Translations under genes and position numbers: made by a program
Shown: in pieces, positions 28,732 through 36,994 of the stretch
How the letters are laid out: every line of letters starts with the position of its first letter
Position numbering within the stretch: position 1 is the first letter of the stretch
DNA from: Candidatus Methanofastidiosum methylothiophilum
GTDB taxonomy: Archaea > Methanobacteriota_B > Thermococci > Methanofastidiosales > Methanofastidiosaceae
DNA length: 41,719 nt
Direction: 5' to 3'
NCBI GenBank assembly: GCA_001587575.1
Contig: LNJC01000009.1
Span: forward strand, 1-41,719
Notes under the pieces: generated by a model
The model's database searches: none
The model's input: the letters and a program-made list of their open reading frames with translations, nothing else
Told to the model about the DNA's origin: nothing

Positions 28732-29409
28732 TCATACAAAATAATGACTTAATATTACAACTACTAAAAGACTTGGCAACATGTTTACTACTTTGAATTT
28801 TTTAATTTCTGCGATGTTCATTCCAAGACCCAAAAGGAGTATTCCACCAACTGCACTGAGTTCTACAATAAGTACATCATTTAGATAATTACTAACATAT
28901 CCCGCAAATAAGGTTATTCCTCCTTGATAAATTAACAAAGGTAAAGTTGAGAACATCACTCCTATACCAAGTGCAGAGGACAATGCAATTGATGCAACTC
29001 CATCGAGCACAGACTTTGCAAAAAGCAGGTTTGGAGAGTTGCCTAGACCTTCTTCAATAGAGCCAAGTATCGCCATTGGGCCAATACAGTAAATTAATGT
29101 GGCGGTAATAAATCCTTCTGAGAATTTGTCACTTGAATTCTTAAATTTATTTTTTAATTTTTCACTTAATCTCTCAAGATATTTTTCTATGTCTATGATC
29201 TCGCCAATTACTGAACCAATTAGTAGACTGAATGCGACAATTAAAAAGTTATTTGTTTTTATGGCCATGGTGATACCAAGGGTAATTGTGAATAAACCTA
29301 TCACTTGAAATATTATTTTATTTACTTTTTCAGGGAATTTAGATTTAATTAAGATCCCCAGAATGCTGCCTAGAATAATTGCTAATACATTCACTATTGT
29401 CCCTAGCAT
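28732..29409 (-). CDS. DUF554 family membrane protein
   Basis: This 225-residue protein has about seven hydrophobic segments. It opens with MLGTIVNVLAIILGSILGIL and contains LIYCIGPMAILGSIEEG, FAKSVLDGVASIALSS and ELSAVGGILLLGLGMNI, all characteristic of DUF554 (YdfK/YqgA). The family is widespread and its function is not established; a transporter is the usual suggestion. It is a single gene, divergent from tfe. Confidence 0.9.
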   Translation of the reverse strand: MLGTIVNVLAIILGSILGILIKSKFPEKVNKIIFQVIGLFTITLGITMAIKTNNFLIVAFSLLIGSVIGEIIDIEKYLERLSEKLKNKFKNSSDKFSEGFITATLIYCIGPMAILGSIEEGLGNSPNLLFAKSVLDGVASIALSSALGIGVMFSTLPLLIYQGGITLFAGYVSNYLNDVLIVELSAVGGILLLGLGMNIAEIKKFKVVNMLPSLLVVVILSHYFV

Positions 29410-29539
29410 GAAAAATCAATCAAAATCTGCCTTAAAAATTTATCTAATTATAGTTTTCTTATATTGATTGAATAAAAATACTAATAACTCGGTTTTATTC
29501 ATATTTTTTACAATAGTATTCCTATTACATCTAGCATTG

Positions 29540-29555
29540 CCGAAAAGTTTAAATA
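29540..29555 (+). promoter_or_regulatory. Strong BRE/TATA element upstream of tfe (distal)
   Basis: CCGAAAAG followed by TTTAAATA is the best BRE/TATA match in this window, but it lies about 105 nt before the tfe ATG. Transcription would start near 29577. Confidence 0.5.
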
Positions 29556-29598
29556 CATCTCTTTTTCTCGTAATCAAAAGTCGAAGTAGAAGCAAACA

Positions 29599-29607
29599 TT
29601 TATATAA
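29599..29607 (+). promoter_or_regulatory. Second TATA element upstream of tfe (proximal)
   Basis: TTTATATAA with a preceding GCAAACA lies 51-59 nt before the ATG and would start transcription near 29628. Confidence 0.45.
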
Positions 29608-29657
29608 AAAAACGACATAATTAACTATTGCTTTGAATTTTTAATTGAAGGGATATC

Positions 29658-30158
29658 ATGGAATTAGACCAAAGATTACTATTCGATTTTCTTGAAGAGT
29701 TATTGGGCGAAGAAGGCGTTGAAGTTGCAAATATAATCTATGAAAAAGAAGCAACCGATGAGGAAATATCAAAAGACACTCATTTAAGAATTAATAACGT
29801 AAGAAGAGCCCTATATAAGTTATATGACAATAGGCTTGCCACTTATAGAAGAATAAAAGATAAAGAAACAGGGTGGTACATCTATTACTGGAAGATGGAT
29901 CTTTCAAAGGCACCAGAAGTAATAGAAAAAAGAGAAAAGGATTATGCTGAGCACCTTGAGGAATTATTGGAATACGAAAAAGATAATATGTTTTTTGCAT
30001 GCAAAAATAACTGTTCAAAAGTACCTTTCGATGTTGCAGAACAACTCAATTTTAAATGTAATATCTGTGGAGAAAAACTGGATTTCTTTGATAACTCTGA
30101 AATGGTAAAAGAGCTGGAAGAAGCATTGGAAAAATTCAAAAAAGTTGAAGTCAGTTAA
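29658..30158 (+). CDS. tfe: Transcription initiation factor E subunit alpha
   Basis: This 166-residue TFE-alpha has a winged helix at 1-85 (DEEISKDTHLRINNVRRALYKL as recognition region), a connecting helix, and a zinc ribbon with Cys115, Cys119, Cys134 and Cys137. All four zinc ligands are kept. TFE assists DNA melting by RNA polymerase, TBP and TFB. Its gene is followed 8 nt later by an HD-domain gene. Two tandem TATA elements upstream suggest more than one start of transcription. Confidence 0.95.
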   Translation: MELDQRLLFDFLEELLGEEGVEVANIIYEKEATDEEISKDTHLRINNVRRALYKLYDNRLATYRRIKDKETGWYIYYWKMDLSKAPEVIEKREKDYAEHLEELLEYEKDNMFFACKNNCSKVPFDVAEQLNFKCNICGEKLDFFDNSEMVKELEEALEKFKKVEVS

Positions 30159-30166
30159 AGATCATC

Positions 30167-30676
30167 ATGATATCTAAAGAAGAAGCGATTTCTTTATTAA
30201 GATCGGAAGGCTGTTCTGAAAGTGTAATAAAACACTCGATTAGCGTTTCTAAGTATGCTAAAGAGATAGCAGAAAAGGTTTCAAAAGACTTTGAAGTTGA
30301 TTTAGACTTAGTTGAAATAGGAGGACTTTTACATGATATTGGCAGATCGAAGACAAACGGCATTTTCCATGGAATCCTCGGAGCTGATTTAGTAAGACAG
30401 AAAATCTTTGATGAAAAAGTTGCATTAATTTGTGAAAGGCACGTGGGGTCTGGAATTGATAAAAAAGATGCCGAATATTTTGGATTGCCCTCAAGAGAGT
30501 ATATACCTCAAACTCTTGAAGAGAAAATAGTATGCCATGCCGATAATTTTTTTATTGATGGCGAAAAAGTTTCTTTTGAAGAAGTATATGGAAGATTCAT
30601 AAAAGAATTAGGAGAAAGTCATTCTTCGATCCAAAGACTTCTATCACTTCAAAAAGAACTTCAAAAATATCTATAA
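30167..30676 (+). CDS. HDIG-type HD-domain hydrolase
   Basis: This 169-residue HD protein has a first His in VIKHSISVSKYA, the HD pair in GGLLHDIGRSKTNG, then HGILGADLV, RHVGSG and an Asp in CHADNF, the set of metal ligands expected for an HDIG metal-dependent phosphohydrolase. This archaeal type is common but its substrate is not known. It probably shares a transcript with tfe. The AAAGATCATC before the ATG gives only a weak ribosome site. Confidence 0.88.
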   Translation: MISKEEAISLLRSEGCSESVIKHSISVSKYAKEIAEKVSKDFEVDLDLVEIGGLLHDIGRSKTNGIFHGILGADLVRQKIFDEKVALICERHVGSGIDKKDAEYFGLPSREYIPQTLEEKIVCHADNFFIDGEKVSFEEVYGRFIKELGESHSSIQRLLSLQKELQKYL

Positions 30677-30721
30677 ATTTATTTGTAGATAACTTCAAAG
30701 TATATTAAACCTTATCATAAT

Positions 30722-30731
30722 CCTTATATAG
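30722..30731 (+). promoter_or_regulatory. TATA box of the SIMPL-domain gene
   Basis: CCTTATATAG lies about 40 nt before ATG 30766; the Shine-Dalgarno GGAGGCGAT is at 30752-30760, just after the expected start of transcription. Confidence 0.5.
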
Positions 30732-30765
30732 TTTCTATATGACTTATCTATTGGAGGCGATATAC

Positions 30766-31473
30766 ATGGAACATGAAAAAATCTATGGTATCGTGGCAAT
30801 TATATTGGCACTAGGATTGGTGACCGTTGCAGTGTTAAAGCCCTTGCCACAAGGGCAGTTTGACCAGTTGCAAGTAACAGGAAATGCATTATTAAAAGAG
30901 GCGCCAGATCAAGCTACAGTATATGTATATATTGAAACAAGAAAGGATACAGCATTGCTTTCTCAGCAGGAAGCATCAAGAATATTAGCTCAAGTAATTC
31001 AAGCTTTGGAAAAAGAAGGAATACCTTCTGACAAGATACAGACCGATACGTTTAGCATTTATCCAGAATATTATTATCCTAGCGACAGAGAGCCTGCTTT
31101 GTTGGGGTATAAAGCTGTTTATGGATTAAAAGTAATTACTACTGACATAAGTAAAGTTGGGAACATAGTAGATGCATCAATTAAAGCTGGTGCTAACAGG
31201 ATAAATAACATTGAATTCGGCCTAAGTGACAAAAGAATGGAAGAAGCTAAGATAAGAGTCATAAAAGAAGCAGTTAAAGTTGCCCAAGTAAAAGCAAATG
31301 CTATGGCTGAAGCCGGAAACTTTAGACTCGGAAAAATATCTTATATGAATGAATCTTCCTACAATGTAATACCATATAACAGATCTTTTGAAGCGGTGAT
31401 GAAAGATACAACAGTTGTTCCACCGGAAGACGTTCAGATAAGTGCTACAGTTTCTGTAATCTATAAGATTTAA
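30766..31473 (+). CDS. SIMPL (DUF541) domain protein, membrane-anchored
   Basis: This 235-residue protein has one N-terminal hydrophobic helix (GIVAIILALGLVTVAVL), then a SIMPL domain beginning QLQVTGNALLKEAPDQATVYVYIET, with the middle IQTDTFSIYPEYYY and the end PPEDVQISATVSVIYKI. The domain lies outside the cytoplasmic membrane. Bacterial relatives are periplasmic or membrane proteins linked to oxidative stress, but no activity is established. ATG 30766 is taken as the start because of GGAGG nearby; the in-frame ATG at 30739 has no ribosome site. Confidence 0.88.
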   Translation: MEHEKIYGIVAIILALGLVTVAVLKPLPQGQFDQLQVTGNALLKEAPDQATVYVYIETRKDTALLSQQEASRILAQVIQALEKEGIPSDKIQTDTFSIYPEYYYPSDREPALLGYKAVYGLKVITTDISKVGNIVDASIKAGANRINNIEFGLSDKRMEEAKIRVIKEAVKVAQVKANAMAEAGNFRLGKISYMNESSYNVIPYNRSFEAVMKDTTVVPPEDVQISATVSVIYKI

Positions 31474-31515
31474 TTTTTAATTTATTTACTATTTTCTTAT
31501 TTTATTCTTTAGTTA
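31474..31515 (+). terminator. T-rich termination region after the SIMPL gene
   Basis: A run dominated by T and interrupted by single A or C bases follows the SIMPL stop codon, consistent with oligo-T termination before the separate lrp promoter at 31537-31549. Confidence 0.4.
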
Positions 31516-31536
31516 ACTCCATTTTATTAGTAAAAG

Positions 31537-31549
31537 CTTTTATATTAAT
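31537..31549 (+). promoter_or_regulatory. TATA box of the Lrp-family gene
   Basis: CTTTTATATTAAT is centred about 33 nt before ATG 31576. GGTGGAG at 31566-31572 is the ribosome site. Confidence 0.45.
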
Positions 31550-31575
31550 TCTTAGTAATAAATTCGGTGGAGTTT

Positions 31576-32019
31576 ATGGACGAACTAGATAAAAAGATTA
31601 TATCAGAACTCAATAAGGATTCACGCCTTTCTTTTAGAGAATTATCAAAAAATCTAAACATTGCAGTAGGGACAATTTCACACAGAATTAAAAAAATGGA
31701 AGAAGAAGGAATTATTAAAGGTTATATTCCTGTCGTTGAACCTTCAAAGGCAGGTTATGACTTTATAGCAGTTATAAATGTGACAATAAAGAGGGGAAAA
31801 TTACAGGATGTAGCTTCTCTCCTTGAGAAGTTCAATAATATAGTATCGATTTATAATGTAACTGGAAACTATGACGCAGTTATTATAGCCCGTTTCAAAA
31901 ACAGAGGTCAACTCAATAATTTTGTAAAAGAACTTCAAACTTTTGAGAATGTAGATAAAACTAATACTTCTCTTGTCTTAAACACCATAAAAGAAGACAT
32001 CCGCGTGAAATTTGACTAA
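31576..32019 (+). CDS. Lrp/AsnC-family transcriptional regulator
   Basis: This 147-residue feast/famine regulator has an N-terminal helix-turn-helix (LDKKIISELNKDSRLSF to IAVGTISHRIKKMEEEGIIKGY, residues 3-50) and a C-terminal RAM ligand/oligomer domain (about 65-145, FIAVINVTIKRG, VTGNYDAVIIARF). Members sense amino acids and repress or activate metabolic genes. ATG 31576 is chosen because GTG 31567 overlaps the ribosome site. It lies 9 nt upstream of pssA and may share its transcript. Confidence 0.93.
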   Translation: MDELDKKIISELNKDSRLSFRELSKNLNIAVGTISHRIKKMEEEGIIKGYIPVVEPSKAGYDFIAVINVTIKRGKLQDVASLLEKFNNIVSIYNVTGNYDAVIIARFKNRGQLNNFVKELQTFENVDKTNTSLVLNTIKEDIRVKFD

Positions 32020-32028
32020 AATGATATC

Positions 32029-32685
32029 ATGAATAAAAAAGTCATATTCGATTTTGTTTCTTTACCAGATATCTTTTCTATTGCAAACGGAGTTTTAGGA
32101 TTTATATCATTATATTATATACTTATAGGCAATATTCTTCTATCGTCAAGAATTGTATTTCTTTGTATTTTTTTTGACAGTTTTGATGGTTTTTTAGCTA
32201 GAAGAAATGATAGTTGTGCGGATTTTGGAAAAAGTCTCGATTCTTTATCCGATATTATATCTTTTGGCATTGTTCCATCTTTTATTTTTATAAGTTATGG
32301 GAACAATAACATTTTAGGGCTTGTAGTAGGCGCCATATATCTAATATTTGGATTATTAAGACTTTCAAGATTTAATGCTATTAATTCGGAGGAATACTAT
32401 GGGCTTCCTATTACTATTGGAGCAATATTTGTTATTTTGATATTTTTTGCAGAAATGGAATTTTATATATACTTAATATTGGTGCTTTTGACTTCTATTC
32501 TTTTTATTTCAAATTTTAAAATTAAAAGACCTTCAAAAAATGGTAAAACTTTAGTTTTATTCAGCACAATCTTTGTTATTGTTTCATTAATACCTTATCC
32601 AGAGATAATAATTGTTTCAAGATTATTAATAATAATTTTATCTTCTCTTTTCCTGATATATTTATTTAAAGTCCATCGATTTTAA
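32029..32685 (+). CDS. pssA: CDP-alcohol phosphatidyltransferase (archaetidylserine-synthase type)
   Basis: This 218-residue integral membrane enzyme has the complete CDP-alcohol motif: Asp50, Asp53-Gly54, Ala57-Arg58, Gly67, Asp71 and Asp75. It is followed by about six hydrophobic helices. The overall size and motif position match the PssA group, which in archaea transfers L-serine to CDP-archaeol. Other head groups are possible. The 3' end overlaps the convergent pelota gene by 20 nt. Confidence 0.87.
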   Translation: MNKKVIFDFVSLPDIFSIANGVLGFISLYYILIGNILLSSRIVFLCIFFDSFDGFLARRNDSCADFGKSLDSLSDIISFGIVPSFIFISYGNNNILGLVVGAIYLIFGLLRLSRFNAINSEEYYGLPITIGAIFVILIFFAEMEFYIYLILVLLTSILFISNFKIKRPSKNGKTLVLFSTIFVIVSLIPYPEIIIVSRLLIIILSSLFLIYLFKVHRF

Positions 32686-33715
32686 ATCTTAAGATTGCAC
32701 CTATACCTCCAATACCTTCAAGTTTCTTTCCTGCATCGTGCTCACTTGAAATGACGTGGATAGTAGCCCGTTGCTCCCTAGAGTTCTCAGTTATTTCTTC
32801 AAATTCAATTTTTCTAAGAAATTGATCAAGTATAAGAAGTTCATTAATTGCGCCATATTCTAAAGCTTTTTCTATAGCTCTGAGCCCATATACGCCTTCA
32901 TTTTTTATTATGGCCTCAAATAGTCTTTCAACTGCATTAGTCTCAATGGATACTCTCAGATCTTTTTGCGCCTTTTCTAGTATGCCTCTCTTAATACATT
33001 CATAAACTCCTGCCCTGCCTCCAGTAGATACATTCTCAGTAATAATATTGTTAAGAATCTCAGGCTTGAATTCTTTTACATAATTCAAAAATTCGTCTTT
33101 GTAAAATCCTGGCCCCGCTACAATTACCGTCTTTAGATTATATTTTTGTATATTCTCTAGAATCTTAGAAGACGTTTCTGCAAAAAATTCACGTTTGTCT
33201 TTGTCTCTTGAAGATATTTCGTGTTTTCCGGCAATGCTTTTAGAAACTGAAACTGGAAAATCCACCCCGTACTGGGTAATAATACCAAAATCAGCATCTC
33301 CTTCTTCTATACACACGATTAAAATTTTTGGAGTTAATGTATCCTTAACAGCTCTTTCTATACGGTCTAATTGATGATTTTTCCATTTTTTAGTTAGGGT
33401 TATTATTGAATCTTCCTCTATGTTAAAAGTATGGTAACTTCCAGATTCTTCTCCTTGCGTTATAACCCCTGTAACCCTGAGTCTCATTACATCCTTAGAA
33501 AATTCAATCTTCTCTACAGTTATCTCTAATTTTACAGGTATTCTTTCAAGTTTCTCGCTTCTTATCTTGTCGCCTTTTTTCATCTCTTTTCTATAAGTTT
33601 TACCAAATAGTAAATCTCCACTTTCAATAATGTGAGAGAGGTGCCAAAGGTCATCAGCATTATCAACTCTTATTTTTAATATGCCTTTATCAAGTTCTCT
33701 ATGTAGTATTTTCAT
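32666..33715 (-). CDS. pelA: Pelota (aPelota), ribosome-rescue factor
   Basis: This 349-residue homologue of Dom34/Pelota has an N-terminal Sm-like domain at 1-130 (DADDLWHLSHIIESGDLL-like segment and RVTGVITQGEESGSYHTFNI), a central eRF1-like domain (KILIVCIEEGDADFGII) and a C-terminal domain ending GIGGIGAILRFKI. As in the family, there is no GGQ peptide-release motif. It binds stalled ribosomes with aEF1A/ABCE1 to split them. Its start codon abuts the stop of the cyclophilin-like gene. Confidence 0.95.
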   Translation of the reverse strand: MKILHRELDKGILKIRVDNADDLWHLSHIIESGDLLFGKTYRKEMKKGDKIRSEKLERIPVKLEITVEKIEFSKDVMRLRVTGVITQGEESGSYHTFNIEEDSIITLTKKWKNHQLDRIERAVKDTLTPKILIVCIEEGDADFGIITQYGVDFPVSVSKSIAGKHEISSRDKDKREFFAETSSKILENIQKYNLKTVIVAGPGFYKDEFLNYVKEFKPEILNNIITENVSTGGRAGVYECIKRGILEKAQKDLRVSIETNAVERLFEAIIKNEGVYGLRAIEKALEYGAINELLILDQFLRKIEFEEITENSREQRATIHVISSEHDAGKKLEGIGGIGAILRFKIDGL

Positions 33716-34081
33716 TTAATCTCGTTCTACGCTGATAGTTTCTCCATCTTTTACTAAGTCCAGATTGTCCAAAGAGCCCTCAATCCTACCAAAAACATTA
33801 ACTGCGCTTGCCGGCCTAATTTCTTTCTCAAGAGACGCAGGGGTCTTCCCAAAGAATATGCAGAATGCATCTCCTTGCGGCCAAAAGGCTAAATCTCCTT
33901 TATTTACAATTTCTTTTGGATTTTCATAATCGACATGAATAGGTATTGAAAAATATATTTCTCCACCCCACCTAAATCCTTTAGCCTTAATAGGCAATGA
34001 GTCATAAATGGCTTTTGCAGTTTGTGATTCATCCAGTATGGCCTTAAATTCAAATTTATCCGTTATAATTTTTATTTGCAT
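33716..34081 (-). CDS. Cyclophilin-like fold protein (DUF369/TM1367 type)
   Basis: This 121-residue beta-rich protein with AKAIYDSLPIKAKGFRWGGE, PKEIVNKGDLAFWPQGDAFCIFFG and a VNVFGRIEG strand fits the TM1367-like cyclophilin-fold family. Prolyl isomerase activity is not established for this group. It is immediately upstream of pelota with no spacer and so is probably cotranscribed. It starts 24 nt after the Nop5 stop codon. Confidence 0.82.
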   Translation of the reverse strand: MQIKIITDKFEFKAILDESQTAKAIYDSLPIKAKGFRWGGEIYFSIPIHVDYENPKEIVNKGDLAFWPQGDAFCIFFGKTPASLEKEIRPASAVNVFGRIEGSLDNLDLVKDGETISVERD

Positions 34082-34105
34082 AATAAATAATTAGTATAAG
34101 TGGAT

Positions 34106-35296
34106 TTAAAATTTTCCTTTGTTGAATTTAGATTTTTCAAATTTTCTTTTTGGCCTATCCTCAAATTTCTTCTTAGGCTGTTTTTCTTTCTTAGGTGGTG
34201 CATTTGGATACTTTCTTTCAATTTCTGCAATCCTTTTTACTAAGTCGTTTTTTAGAGCATCTCCTACAAATTCTCCGCCTTCGTTATCCACTCTTGCCGC
34301 AATGGCAATTTTAGCTGCAAGCGTTCTAGCAATTTTTCCTTTTTGCCACCAAGGTGCCTTTCCAATTTCGGGGTATTGAAGTATTATCCCATATTTAGGA
34401 GGATCTGCGCCAGTCTTTATATGCCTAAAAAGAGCTTTTTCCGCTCCAAGTAACTGTATTGTCGAAGATGGTTTAACTGACAAATTTTTCAGTCCACCTA
34501 CGTGAGATATTAATTTTGCAGCAAGGATTGGTGTAGCAACCATAGAAGTATTTGGGGCAACTTCATTTGCTAAATTCGTGATGTAATTTTCTAAAGATTC
34601 TTTTTTTGTATAAAGTACTTCAATTAAATCTGCAATTTCCTTTATTTGAGATATGTCTTCATTAGATAATTCAGCCCCAAGAGATCTATCAATTATCTCA
34701 TTGTTAAGATTTGATTCATAGGATAATAAATTTCTTTTTTCCTGATAGGATGCTTTATTTCCTATCTTAATAATAAACTCTACAAAATTTTTGTTATCTG
34801 GAATAGCTGCAACAGATTCTGGAAAATGAATTGAATACCATTCTCGAAGTCTTTCAAGAAATAAATTAATTGTCTCATCAAATTCATTAAGGGAGTATAC
34901 TGCATGTATTATTAGTTTGTCCTTTTCTCCGAGTAGACTTGCTACTTTAATTCTAGCAAGTTCTTGAAGGATAGATTTATGTTTTTTTCTATATTCTTCT
35001 TCATTAATAGATGCTTTTTTTAAACTTGCCAGATAATTCTCCCGAAATAGTAGCCCCCCATCACTTGGAAAATCAAACTGAAATTTAGTTTTCTCTTTTA
35101 ATTCGTATTCTGAAGAAAAAGATAAATCAGGATTTCTTTCAATGATTTTTTTTAATTCAAAGGGAATTTTACCCTTTTCTAGTTTTAGAATAGATTTAAC
35201 TGAAGGCTTTATACCTTTGGAAAAGGGTTCGAAATCACTAATATTTCCTTTTTTATCGATAAGATAAATACCATTTACATTAACACAAATAAACAT
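34106..35296 (-). CDS. nop5: Nop5 (Nop56/58), C/D-box sRNP core protein
   Basis: This 396-residue protein has an N-terminal fibrillarin-binding domain, a long coiled coil (about 140-260) and the Nop RNA-binding domain with GAEKALFRHIKTGADPPKYG and KGKIARTLAAKIAIAARVD. It ends in a lysine/arginine-rich tail. It scaffolds L7Ae and fibrillarin for guide-RNA-directed 2'-O-methylation of rRNA. I chose ATG 35296, not the in-frame GTG 35371, because the fold should open MFICVNVNGIYLI, a TATA lies about 22 nt upstream, and the longer form would run into the previous gene. Fibrillarin is not in this window. Confidence 0.93.
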   Translation of the reverse strand: MFICVNVNGIYLIDKKGNISDFEPFSKGIKPSVKSILKLEKGKIPFELKKIIERNPDLSFSSEYELKEKTKFQFDFPSDGGLLFRENYLASLKKASINEEEYRKKHKSILQELARIKVASLLGEKDKLIIHAVYSLNEFDETINLFLERLREWYSIHFPESVAAIPDNKNFVEFIIKIGNKASYQEKRNLLSYESNLNNEIIDRSLGAELSNEDISQIKEIADLIEVLYTKKESLENYITNLANEVAPNTSMVATPILAAKLISHVGGLKNLSVKPSSTIQLLGAEKALFRHIKTGADPPKYGIILQYPEIGKAPWWQKGKIARTLAAKIAIAARVDNEGGEFVGDALKNDLVKRIAEIERKYPNAPPKKEKQPKKKFEDRPKRKFEKSKFNKGKF

Positions 35297-35310
35297 ATAT
35301 TCACTATATC

Positions 35311-35326
35311 CTAAATATATTATTTT
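35311..35326 (-). promoter_or_regulatory. TATA box of the Nop5 gene
   Basis: An ATAATATATTTAG element on the minus strand lies 22-25 nt before ATG 35296 and supports the shorter start with a leaderless mRNA. Confidence 0.5.
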
Positions 35327-35327
35327 T

Positions 35328-35618
35328 TTAAATGTTTTTTGGATAACTATTTCTTCTAGGTTTAAAGACACCTAGAACGGCCAATATGAGGTAAAGGTAA
35401 ACACCTACTAGGGTGCCTGGAACAAATGCTTTGATCTCATCCATCATATAGTAGTTGGGTAGAATGAATCTATCAAGTAACAAAATAATGATATTAATTC
35501 CAAAAAATGAAACTATTATGAACCATACTAGTTCATTTGGTTTGTTAAATCGATTTAAGATAAAACGGCCGAATAAAAGCCCTAATAATAAAGAAGGAAT
35601 AAGTACATAATAATTCAT
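35328..35618 (-). CDS. Small three-helix membrane protein, unknown
   Basis: This 96-residue protein has three hydrophobic helices (about 4-18, 30-50 and 66-84) and a basic tail (FKPRRNSYPKNI), so the C-terminus is probably cytoplasmic. A conserved-looking MMDEIKAFVPGT loop lies between helices two and three. I recognise no family. It is upstream of Nop5 on the same strand, separated by 31 nt containing a TATA box, so the two need not share a transcript. Confidence 0.6.
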   Translation of the reverse strand: MNYYVLIPSLLLGLLFGRFILNRFNKPNELVWFIIVSFFGINIIILLLDRFILPNYYMMDEIKAFVPGTLVGVYLYLILAVLGVFKPRRNSYPKNI

Positions 35619-35663
35619 AAAATAAAAAAGGCATTTATTGTAATAAGAGTTTCTGTTGAAATT

Positions 35664-35918
35664 TTATCCTGCCCCGGAACATCCATCATCTCCAGAGCTA
35701 TAATCTGCCTTTACACCAACTATTGCAGGAGTAGAGTATTTTCCGCAACATTCTTCAATTAATTTTTCATTCTTCAATTCTTTCCCACAAGCTTTAACTT
35801 CATCGATAGAAGCTTTTGTAATATCTGATATTTTTTCTGGAGATATCTCTCCTCTTTGATAAATTATTGTAAGTATCTTTGATTTAAGTTCAGAATTGCA
35901 TCCCATAGGTATCCTCAT
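35664..35918 (-). CDS. Cysteine-rich small winged-helix-like protein
   Basis: This 84-residue protein contains a helix-turn-helix-like segment (LKSKILTIIYQRGEISPEKISDITK, then IDEVKACGKELKNEKLI) followed by a short wing and a flexible DYSSGDDGCSGAG tail. Five cysteines (7, 44, 57, 58, 80) suggest metal or Fe-S binding or redox sensing. ATG 35918 lies 24 nt after a TATA (35936-35948); ATG 35906, preceded by GAGG, is the alternative start. It is directly downstream of the SatP-type gene. Confidence 0.65.
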   Translation of the reverse strand: MRIPMGCNSELKSKILTIIYQRGEISPEKISDITKASIDEVKACGKELKNEKLIEECCGKYSTPAIVGVKADYSSGDDGCSGAG

Positions 35919-35935
35919 AAAAAAAATAGAAAAAT

Positions 35936-35948
35936 AATATATAAATTT
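35936..35948 (-). promoter_or_regulatory. TATA box of the Cys-rich winged-helix gene
   Basis: A TTTATATATT element on the minus strand is centred 24 nt before ATG 35918 and overlaps the stop end of the upstream SatP gene. It gives the small regulator its own promoter. Confidence 0.45.
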
Positions 35949-36504
35949 ATTGACCAATTGGAAGGATTTCCCGACCATAAGTTTCATTGATTACTTCTGC
36001 TGCAGATAGATATAATGCTGTCAATGCAGTAAATATGCCTTCGTATCCTGCAATAATGTGTACTGTATGATTAAATTGTCCTATTGCTAGAAGGAAAAAC
36101 AGTATCGTCAAAGTTATGAATACTAATTGAAGTGCTTTAGGCTTTTTTAGAGTTGCAATTGTCATGTAGGCTGTGAAAATGCCCCACGCTCCGAGAAAAA
36201 TGGCAAGTCCAGCTTTTGGCACTGGGGCAATTATTCCTGAATATTGAAGTAAAAACATAAGCGCTAGTCCAAGCCAGAACGCACCGTATGAAGTAAAGGC
36301 AGTAGCACCGAAAGTGTTGCCTTTTTTCATTTCCCACATACCGGCATAAACTTGACATGCACCACCATAAAATATTCCCATCGGTAAAACCATTCCAATA
36401 CTTTCAGCAGGAATAATTTCTGCATTTACAAAGTTTAAAATAAGGGTTGTTAGCCCAAACGCAGCAAGCCCTAATGGGCCAGGGTTAGCAATTTTTTCTG
36501 ACAT
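35947..36504 (-). CDS. satP: SatP/GPR1-FUN34-YaaH family acetate transporter
   Basis: This 185-residue protein has the family signature NPGPLGLAAFG at residues 7-17, six transmembrane helices, FYGGACQVYAGMWEMKKGNTFGA in the middle and LSAAEVINETYG at the end. Members form hexameric channels for acetate and succinate uptake or release. The length is standard. A TATA-like CTTTTTATGC about 31 nt upstream probably drives it. The role is fermentation-product export or acetate uptake; direction cannot be told. Confidence 0.93.
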   Translation of the reverse strand: MSEKIANPGPLGLAAFGLTTLILNFVNAEIIPAESIGMVLPMGIFYGGACQVYAGMWEMKKGNTFGATAFTSYGAFWLGLALMFLLQYSGIIAPVPKAGLAIFLGAWGIFTAYMTIATLKKPKALQLVFITLTILFFLLAIGQFNHTVHIIAGYEGIFTALTALYLSAAEVINETYGREILPIGQ

Positions 36505-36543
36505 AATAACCAGTTTGTAGGAAAAAAATAGTGCATAAAAAGA

Positions 36544-36900
36544 TTACTGTTTGTTATTAAGAACATCTTCTATTACGTTGTGAATCTGCTTAACAAGAAA
36601 TGGTTTTTGGATAACAGTTGCCGCTCCGGCGTCTATTGCTTCTTTAAATCGTTCCCTGTATGCAGATACAGCTATTACTGCTACCTTTGGATTTTTTGAT
36701 TTAGCATGTTTAGTGACTTCAATACCTGAAATGTCAGGCAGTCTTATATCAACAATTAGAACCTCAGGATTTTCTCTATCAAAAATATTAATAGCTTCTT
36801 TTCCGCTATCAGTAGTAAAAACTGTGTAATCCTTGCCCAATATCAAATCATATAGCTCAAGAAGTTCAACTTCATCTTCAACGACAAGCAATTTAAGCAT
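36544..36900 (-). CDS. Stand-alone response regulator receiver protein (CheY-like)
   Basis: This is a 118-residue receiver domain with acidic pocket Glu8-Asp9-Glu10, phospho-acceptor Asp51 (VLIVDIRLPD), Ser79 (VIAVSAY) and Lys99 (VIQKPF), all conserved. No output domain is fused, so it would signal by protein contact. No histidine kinase is in the window. A TATA at 36921-36930 lies 26 nt before the ATG, implying a leaderless single-gene transcript. Confidence 0.92.
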   Translation of the reverse strand: MLKLLVVEDEVELLELYDLILGKDYTVFTTDSGKEAINIFDRENPEVLIVDIRLPDISGIEVTKHAKSKNPKVAVIAVSAYRERFKEAIDAGAATVIQKPFLVKQIHNVIEDVLNNKQ

Positions 36901-36920
36901 TATATTCTATTTTTTTTATT

Positions 36921-36930
36921 GGTTTATATC
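36921..36930 (-). promoter_or_regulatory. TATA box of the response regulator
   Basis: GATATAAACC on the minus strand is centred 26 nt before the ATG at 36900. Confidence 0.5.
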
Positions 36931-36994
36931 TCTTTCTAGGTAATATCTTTTAAGAAAAAGTTACTTTTTTAAACATATTTTAAATTATGGGCTT

